Positions 22,802 to 27,537 of a stretch of 27,537 nt of DNA are shown piece after piece. The stretch covers positions 1-27,537 of the forward strand of contig JBGVIE010000018.1 in assembly GCA_045122895.1 (NCBI GenBank), read 5' to 3'. Position 1 is the first letter of the stretch; each line of letters starts with the position of its first letter. This DNA is from RGIG1934 sp045122895. GTDB taxonomy: Bacteria > Bacillota > Clostridia > Lachnospirales > Lachnospiraceae. The notes under the pieces are model-generated. The model did no database searches. It had not been told where the DNA came from and saw only the letters and a program-made list of their open reading frames with translations. A program made the translations under genes and the position numbers.

Positions 22802-24379
22802 TTATCCCATCCATTCCTCTATCTCACAGGTATGGTGCTTCTTATCTTCACCTTCTTCGTCATAATTAATTCCAACTAATAGAATCTTATCACCATATCC
22901 TGATAAGGCTCCCTGATATCTTTTTTCTTTAATCTGCTTAATTGCGGTATCGGCGGACTTGTTGTATTTCAGTTCCACTACCATCGCCGGTCTTTTTCCT
23001 GCATTTGCTCTTGGGATAAACACAAAATCTGCAAAACCTTTTCCGGCTGGCATCTCCCGAATGACATTATAATATCCCGGTGCGGTAAAATAAGCCATTG
23101 TAAGTACACAGCTTAGTGAATTTTCATCATTATATTTCAGAACTGAAGTATAGGTATCGTGGGCAAGCTCAATCAGTTCTGCCACTTTTTCTTCATCACC
23201 CGAAATGGTTGCTCTAAGAAGTTCATCGCATCTTGATATTGATTTTGCAACCTCCGTCCAGCTTCCAACATTCAGTGCTGCCTGATATGCCTTTGCCACC
23301 TCATAATTCGGAATATATGCACATCCCTCTTCATAATCATATCCCAAATATCCCAAATGTATCAAAGCAGTGAGTGTATCATCCTTTGAAGATATTGTGG
23401 ATAAATCATTTTGAAAAGTATAGGTATTTACCGGTACTTTTCCACCGGCAAGCATGGTCATAATATCATCCTTTAGTCCCGCATAGTTCATGGTAATATA
23501 CGTATTAATGGATGCAAAGGAGGATGTGTTTTTCCAGTAGGAATCATAATCCTTTTTCTTCATTGCCATGGCTACCGAGTTCGGGTTATACATATGCATA
23601 TCATCAATCAGATATCCATTGTACCATGCCTTTGTGGTATCAAAATCCATATCATATTCCCTGCAAAGTCCCCTTACTTCCTCTTCTGTAAATCCATAGT
23701 ACTCGGTGATTGGTTTTGATTTTAACATCGTATACTCATCAAAATTATTCAGTGCCGATTCGTCCTGAATCTTCTTAATCGGCAGAATTCCTGTAATATA
23801 TGCCAATGCCAGGAAGGATTTTGATTCTTCTGATTTAAACAGGGAATGAAGAAACTGCAGATATCTGTGCACTAATTCTTTATCATCACTGTTTCTGATG
23901 ACACAATCCCACTCATCAATGATGATGACGAATGGAATACGACTCCTGCTATATATTTCCTGGATTAACAAGTATAAATCCTTATCATAATTAAGTGTAT
24001 CTTGGTATTCTTTTTGGAAATCTTCACACACACGCTCATGAATTGATTCCACCAAATCTTCTTTGTGAAAATCCCAAACAGATGATATATCAAGATGAAT
24101 CACATTATACTTATTCATATACTTCTTAAAATCAGGACTTTCAGCAATCTTTGTATCCTCAAAGAGCTTAGTGGAATCACATCCACGGCTGTAATATGCA
24201 TCTATCATTCCTGCAGCATGGGATTTACCAAAACGTCTGGCATGGCTTACTGCGATGCATCTGCTATTCGTTCCCAGAATATCATTTAAGTATTCTAATA
24301 ATCCTGTTTTGTCAACATAAATTTTACTATTTTTATCACTCGTAAAACTTTCATTACTTGGATTAAAATATACGCCCAT
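22802..24379 (-). CDS. AAA-ATPase-like protein with C-terminal PD-(D/E)XK nuclease domain
   Basis: This 525-residue protein belongs to the AAA_ATPase-like (PF09820) plus PD-(D/E)XK_9 (DUF1703) group, common in Lachnospiraceae and Bacteroidetes. The N-terminal YVDKTGLL (21-28) precedes a Walker A-like ARRFGKS (47-53). A Walker B-like VIIIDEWD is near 147-154. The C-terminal nuclease core has Asp451 (FADFVF) and Glu469-x-Lys471 (VVELKY). The biological role is unknown; mobile-element and defence links have been proposed for the family. An in-frame upstream ATG (24412) gives MVVYFNLEVRG before the likely start MGVYFNP at 24379. The latter has GGAGG at 8 bases and the conserved family N-terminus. 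Confidence 0.88.
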   Translation of the reverse strand: MGVYFNPSNESFTSDKNSKIYVDKTGLLEYLNDILGTNSRCIAVSHARRFGKSHAAGMIDAYYSRGCDSTKLFEDTKIAESPDFKKYMNKYNVIHLDISSVWDFHKEDLVESIHERVCEDFQKEYQDTLNYDKDLYLLIQEIYSRSRIPFVIIIDEWDCVIRNSDDKELVHRYLQFLHSLFKSEESKSFLALAYITGILPIKKIQDESALNNFDEYTMLKSKPITEYYGFTEEEVRGLCREYDMDFDTTKAWYNGYLIDDMHMYNPNSVAMAMKKKDYDSYWKNTSSFASINTYITMNYAGLKDDIMTMLAGGKVPVNTYTFQNDLSTISSKDDTLTALIHLGYLGYDYEEGCAYIPNYEVAKAYQAALNVGSWTEVAKSISRCDELLRATISGDEEKVAELIELAHDTYTSVLKYNDENSLSCVLTMAYFTAPGYYNVIREMPAGKGFADFVFIPRANAGKRPAMVVELKYNKSADTAIKQIKEKRYQGALSGYGDKILLVGINYDEEGEDKKHHTCEIEEWMG

Positions 24380-24436
24380 ACCTCTTACCTCCAAATTGAA
24401 ATAAACTACCATTAGTATAGCGGATTCAGGGTTATT

Positions 24437-24493
24437 TTACAACAATACGTTATTCGATTGATGTAGAGCAATACTTGAATCTTTGTTATCCAT
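24437..24493 (-). CDS. Possible 18-residue peptide with a strong RBS
   Basis: The minus strand has AGGAGG, 4 bases, ATG and 18 codons (MDNKDSSIALHQSNNVLL), then a stop. A stem-loop (GAACTGCCA/TGGCAGCTC) sits just upstream. The RBS is better than that of many genes here, but a short ORF of this size can arise by chance or be the remnant of a deleted gene. Confidence 0.25.
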   Translation of the reverse strand: MDNKDSSIALHQSNNVLL

Positions 24494-24557
24494 TGTCCTC
24501 CTTCTGAGCTGCCAAAACATGTACGAATCCTCTGGCAGTTCAGAAAGCCAACAAATA

Positions 24558-24593
24558 TGCCTATCCAAGATTTCATCTCATCTCGGATAGGCA
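24558..24593 (-). repeat. Strong stem-loop after the membrane-anchored protein gene
   Basis: TGCCTATCC (24558-24566) pairs with GGATAGGCA (24585-24593). In minus-strand RNA the stem extends to 14 bp with one G-U pair. No clear U tract follows, so this is either an unusual terminator or a 3' stabilising hairpin. Confidence 0.65.
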
Positions 24594-24613
24594 TCACCTG
24601 CTTATTCGCTTTT

Positions 24614-25111
24614 CTATTTAGTCTTCTTCTTTTTCTCTTTTTCAGCCTTTTTAGCAGCTTTCTTTTCAGCCTTAATCTCAGCTTTCGTCTTCTTTGGTTC
24701 CGGAAGTGGTCCTCTGATTCTCTTTGCTGATATCACATACATACCACTAACTCTTGCTTTAACTTCCTGCTTAGGAAGAATTGTTGAAAATACAGATTCG
24801 TCACAGATAAGTGACATAACCTTCGGTCCAATCTTAACTTTAATGATTGGAAGCTTTGTTCTTCTAAGATACTTAGGTGTCTGTTCAAGAACGATTTTTG
24901 GAAGTGCGGCATCTTTCATTCTCACGCGCTTTTTATCGATAACAAAGAACGACATATTCTGAGCTGACTGCTCCATTAACTCTCTCTGTTCTGCTGATTT
25001 CTTCTCTGCTCTACGTCCTAAAATAAATAAAACTATAATCGCTATTATAAGTACTACCAATAACACAATTGAGGCAATACCAATAACACTTGCCAAACTT
25101 AATGTCTGCAT
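24614..25111 (-). CDS. Membrane-anchored protein of unknown function with Lys-rich tail
   Basis: This 165-residue protein has one membrane helix at about 7-31. A charged cytosolic part follows (GRRAEKKSAEQRELMEQSAQN, about 32-52). Next is a folded-looking stretch of mixed beta pattern (about 53-130), then a Lys/Ala/Glu tail (142-165) that is probably disordered or binds acidic partners. I do not recognise the family. The RBS GGGAGG is 6 bases ahead of the ATG. It has its own promoter and is followed by a stable hairpin. Confidence 0.75.
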   Translation of the reverse strand: MQTLSLASVIGIASIVLLVVLIIAIIVLFILGRRAEKKSAEQRELMEQSAQNMSFFVIDKKRVRMKDAALPKIVLEQTPKYLRRTKLPIIKVKIGPKVMSLICDESVFSTILPKQEVKARVSGMYVISAKRIRGPLPEPKKTKAEIKAEKKAAKKAEKEKKKKTK

Positions 25112-25147
25112 ATTGAATCCTCCCGTATAAATGCTTAATCAGAGCTT

Positions 25148-25176
25148 ATTTTATCATTAAAACAATTAAAAATCAA
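25148..25176 (-). promoter_or_regulatory. Promoter of the membrane-anchored protein gene
   Basis: The minus strand has TTGATT (25176-25171), 17 bases and TAAAAT (25153-25148), about 37 bases before the start codon. Confidence 0.6.
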
Positions 25177-25215
25177 TAATTCATAAAATTATTATAATTA
25201 TTTAATAATAATATA

Positions 25216-25224
25216 TGATATAAT
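25216..25224 (+). promoter_or_regulatory. Extended -10 promoter of cls
   Basis: TGATATAAT (25216-25224) is an extended -10 motif without a good -35. It lies 33 bases upstream of the cls start. Confidence 0.5.
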
Positions 25225-25257
25225 CACCTAATAAAAGTTACAAAGGAGCAGTTAAAT

Positions 25258-26736
25258 ATGTTCACAACAATATGGTTCCATCTGATGGATATATGGTCAT
25301 TTCTGATGGACAATATTTTTTATCTAAATATGGTATTTGCCGTTCTTATAGTATTTTTTGAAAGAAGAGATCCCAAGGTTGTGTGGACCTGGCTTTTGGT
25401 TATGTACTTTATACCAATCCTCGGATTTTTCTTGTACCTTGTTATCGGTCAGGATATGCACAAGCAAAAAATGTTCAAGATAAAAGAAATCGAGGATGCA
25501 CTAAACGGTGCGATTAAGAAGCAGGAGGATTACATTCAACAAAACCGATTTAGGATAGATAATAATGAATCCAGAAAATACTCTGATCTTGTGCTTTTTA
25601 ATCTTGAGACCAGTAGTGCGATCTACTCAGACAACAATGAAGTAACTGTTTTTAATGATGGTAATGAGAAATTCAATGACTTAATTCATGAGATTCGAAA
25701 CGCAAAAAAATTTATTCACATACAATACTACATTATTAAGACAGATGAATTATTTGAGAAAATTCTTGATGAGCTTATTAAAAAAGCTAAAGAAGGGGTT
25801 GAAGTCCGAGTTCTCTATGACGGAATGGGTGGGCGCAATCTCAAGAAAAAGACTATTAAGAAGATGAAACAAAATGGCATTCAGACAGGAATTTTCTTTC
25901 CTGCTATTCTCGGAAGACTACAGCCACGTTTTAACTACAGAAACCATCGTAAAATTGCTGTAATAGATGGCAAGTACGCATACGTTGGCGGTTTTAATAT
26001 TGGAAAAGAGTACATTGGAAAAGATAAAAAGTTTGGATACTGGAGAGATACACATCTTAAGATAAAAGGTGTGGCAGTTCTTGATTTGCAGATACGCTTC
26101 ATACTCGACTGGAATTATGCAACCAAAGAAAATCTTATCAAAAATGAAAAATATATGCAAATCGATGATGCAATAAATACCGAAGGTGAAGTCGGAATAC
26201 AGATTGTGTCAAGCGGTCCGGACTCGACATCACAAACTATAAGAGATAACTATTTGCGACTTATTAACAAAGCTGAAAAAAGCATATACATTCATACACC
26301 ATATTTTATCCCTGATGAATCAGTGTTAACTGCGCTCACAATAGCGGCAAAGTCAGGCATAGATGTACGACTTATGATTCCATGCAAGCCTGACCATCCT
26401 TTTGTATATTGGAGCACTCACTCTTTTGCCGGCGATCTTGTAATGTCAGGTGCCAGGGTTTTCAAATACGAGGACGGATTTTTGCATGCAAAAGGCATAA
26501 TGATAGATGGAGAAGTATGTAGTTACGGTACAGCTAATATGGATATGCGAAGCTTCGCACTTAACTTTGAGGTGAATGCAGTTATTTATAATTCAGATGT
26601 CACAGAAGAACTCGAGAGCCAGTTCTTAGAAGATATTGATAAATGCAGTGAACTGACCAAATACGATTATGTGAGAAGAAGTATGATTATACGAATTAAA
26701 GAGCAGGTATCCCGATTACTTTCGCCACTGCTATAG
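25258..26736 (+). CDS. cls: Cardiolipin synthase (phospholipase D type)
   Basis: This 492-residue enzyme condenses phosphatidylglycerol to cardiolipin in the membrane. Two N-terminal membrane helices lie at about 18-34 and 43-63. Two HKD motifs follow: His230-x-Lys232-x4-Asp237 and His410-x-Lys412-x4-Asp417, each with the following GG/GT-x-N/S pattern. Length matches typical Firmicutes Cls. The RBS AGGAG is 9 bases ahead of the ATG. plsC, another phospholipid gene, is 3 kb away but not in the same operon. No convincing terminator directly follows; the first strong one is at 26873. Confidence 0.94.
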   Translation: MFTTIWFHLMDIWSFLMDNIFYLNMVFAVLIVFFERRDPKVVWTWLLVMYFIPILGFFLYLVIGQDMHKQKMFKIKEIEDALNGAIKKQEDYIQQNRFRIDNNESRKYSDLVLFNLETSSAIYSDNNEVTVFNDGNEKFNDLIHEIRNAKKFIHIQYYIIKTDELFEKILDELIKKAKEGVEVRVLYDGMGGRNLKKKTIKKMKQNGIQTGIFFPAILGRLQPRFNYRNHRKIAVIDGKYAYVGGFNIGKEYIGKDKKFGYWRDTHLKIKGVAVLDLQIRFILDWNYATKENLIKNEKYMQIDDAINTEGEVGIQIVSSGPDSTSQTIRDNYLRLINKAEKSIYIHTPYFIPDESVLTALTIAAKSGIDVRLMIPCKPDHPFVYWSTHSFAGDLVMSGARVFKYEDGFLHAKGIMIDGEVCSYGTANMDMRSFALNFEVNAVIYNSDVTEELESQFLEDIDKCSELTKYDYVRRSMIIRIKEQVSRLLSPLL

Positions 26737-26787
26737 AATATGATAATTCAAAAATATAGTATTTTTATCGCTCAATCAACACAAGGG

Positions 26788-26816
26788 TTGCATTATTTAA
26801 TTCAAAGTAGTATAAT
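26788..26816 (+). promoter_or_regulatory. Promoter of a short transcript or cupin leader
   Basis: TTGCAT (26788-26793), exactly 17 bases, and TATAAT (26811-26816). Transcription should start near 26823 and meet the terminator at 26873. Confidence 0.65.
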
Positions 26817-26822
26817 ATAACC

Positions 26823-26908
26823 GTTATATTTAACAAATAAAAAGTGGATATAATAATTAAAAAAAGTGCAGAACGGGGGCTTAACATCTATTGTTAAGTC
26901 CCTGTTTT
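26823..26908 (+). ncRNA. Candidate short RNA (promoter to terminator)
   Basis: About 86 bases lie between a good promoter and a strong intrinsic terminator. No ORF with an RBS lies inside. It may be a small RNA or an attenuated leader of the cupin gene, which begins 98 bases later. Confidence 0.35.
26873..26908 (+). terminator. Strong intrinsic terminator upstream of the cupin gene
   Basis: Arms 26873-26886 and 26892-26905 form a 14-bp stem with two G-U pairs and a 5-base loop. TTTT-G-TT follows. It can end cls read-through and the short transcript that starts at about 26823. Confidence 0.8.
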
Positions 26909-27005
26909 GTTGTGTATTCAATAATTTCTATTTGTTCTATCTGCATATCAACTTATCTTCTGTGACTGCATATTTTATATTAACAACACAAGGATTTTTA
27001 ATTCA

Positions 27006-27413
27006 ATGCATAAACAATCAAATCCATCGGTAATTAATATCGAAAAAGCAGCAACTAATAATACAAATTTTCGAACTACAATTTGGACCGGACCCTATTC
27101 ACAGATGACATTAATGTGCATACCCGTATGTTCTGATATTGGTGTCGAAATACACAAAGAGAATGACCAAATTATAAGAATAGAACAAGGTACTGCTCTT
27201 GTTAAATTAGGAAAATGTAAAGAAAGATTGGATTTATGCTATACCGTCCAAAAGGGTGATACTATTTTCATTCCTGCCGGGAATTGGCACAATATAATTA
27301 ATGTCGGACGAATGGCTCTTAAGCTGTCATCCATATATTCTCCTGCCCATCATAAGCCGGGGACGATTCATATAACCAAAGAAGATGCTCAAAAAGAATC
27401 GGGTAGGAGGTAA
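27006..27413 (+). CDS. Cupin domain protein, 3' end replaced by an intron
   Basis: This is a single-domain cupin of 135 residues. Motif 1 contains His50, Asp54 and Glu60 (GVEIHKENDQIIRIEQG) and motif 2 contains His95 (GDTIFIPAGNWHN), so a metal site seems intact. The family usually ends shortly after GT-x-H-x-TKEDA. The last visible residues SGRR and the stop codon are encoded by the 3' end of a group II intron on the other strand, so the original C-terminus is cut off by only a few residues. The RBS AAGGA is 11 bases away. The substrate is unknown. Confidence 0.82.
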   Translation: MHKQSNPSVINIEKAATNNTNFRTTIWTGPYSQMTLMCIPVCSDIGVEIHKENDQIIRIEQGTALVKLGKCKERLDLCYTVQKGDTIFIPAGNWHNIINVGRMALKLSSIYSPAHHKPGTIHITKEDAQKESGRR

Positions 27414-27537
27414 ATAATTATTTTATTTACCGTCCTCCCACACCACCGTGCGTACGGTTCCGTACACGGCGGTTCTTTAGTTTTCACATATTTTCAAATA
27501 GAACTCTGTGAATGTTGGATATCCAAGTTCACGGAGT
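27398..27537 (-). mobile_element. 3' end of a group II intron (probably class C)
   Basis: Read on the minus strand after the RT stop codon, a domain V-like hairpin (27474-27443, ACCGCCGTG...CACGGTGGT with a GUACG-GAAC-CGUAC tip) is followed by a domain VI-like hairpin (GGTAAATAA/TTATTTACC, about 27432-27409). The end is CCTACCCGAT at 27398. Short domain V/VI structures directly after the ORF and an AT end are typical of bacterial class C introns. Exon sequence of the cupin gene resumes at 27397. The 5' part lies outside the window. Confidence 0.8.
27477..27537 (-). CDS. Group II intron reverse transcriptase/maturase, last 19 codons (partial)
   Basis: The visible C-terminus, LRELGYPTFTEFYLKICEN and a stop, fits the usual ending of class C intron RT proteins (LR..GY..F.DYY pattern). 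The stop lies two bases before domain V. The rest is outside the window, so activity cannot be judged. Confidence 0.72.
   Translation of the reverse strand, partial: LRELGYPTFTEFYLKICEN

Noticed and set aside
22802..27537. Complete defence island on the right side
   Set aside because: Only the AAA/PD-(D/E)XK protein and the intron are accessory; cardiolipin synthase and the cupin are ordinary genes, so no multi-gene defence system can be supported.

Overview
The window looks like a chromosomal segment of a Lachnospiraceae-type member of the Clostridia, in the Agathobacter/Roseburia/Lachnospira neighbourhood. The reasons are low GC content, strong AGGAGG-type ribosome binding sites, a long (type 2-like) isoleucyl-tRNA synthetase behind a T-box, Firmicutes-style membrane families (DUF975, Gx transporter, DUF2752), Rpn and AAA/PD-(D/E)XK proteins, and many short structured repeats. 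The species is inferred from style only; no search was run.

Layout. 1-525: the 3' end of an Rpn-type nuclease gene, then a structured repeat that runs into the end of a TRIC/UPF0126 membrane protein. 1287-4465: an amine-to-alcohol module on the minus strand, with an XRE-cupin regulator, a class III aminotransferase and an iron alcohol dehydrogenase. The aminotransferase has a clear promoter and an intrinsic terminator inside its leader. 4730-7908: a regulator with two HTH domains, then a plus-strand run of an orphan LytTR response regulator, a DUF975 protein and a Gx-family transporter. That run appears to end at a terminator embedded in the coding sequence of the opposing pyridoxal kinase gene. 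7886-10284: pyridoxal kinase, an RsuA-like pseudouridine synthase and a membrane-anchored M23-like protein that has lost its zinc ligands. 10410-18180: a glycogen block (glgB and glgP) with ileS between them; the ileS T-box controls ileS and, by arrangement, probably glgP. 18297-20033: a 132-bp inverted-repeat element, asparaginase, DUF2752 and a small membrane protein. 20033-22529: nicotinate phosphoribosyltransferase and PlsC, divergently transcribed from promoters whose -35 boxes overlap. 22530-25111: hairpin repeats, an AAA/PD-(D/E)XK protein and a membrane-anchored lysine-rich protein. 25258-27537: cardiolipin synthase, a promoter-terminator unit, a cupin protein, and the 3' end of a group II intron (probably class C) inserted antisense into the end of the cupin gene.

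The most unusual feature is a family of mosaic repeats that sit at gene starts. Their outer ends carry a ribosome binding site plus start codon (consensus GGAGRTTAGYATG), so insertion or recombination leaves the host gene with a repeat-supplied RBS. The inner segment starts a micro-ORF encoding KNRADAPILH. A complete composite copy forms most of the leader of the nicotinate phosphoribosyltransferase gene. Shorter versions precede the alcohol dehydrogenase and pyridoxal kinase genes, 3' fragments lie at 451-524 and before asparaginase, and a separate inverted-repeat element has left a solo end that supplies the -35 box of the TRIC gene.

Metabolically the segment is mostly housekeeping (glycogen, NAD and B6 salvage, phospholipids, tRNA charging), with accessory DNA at both edges.
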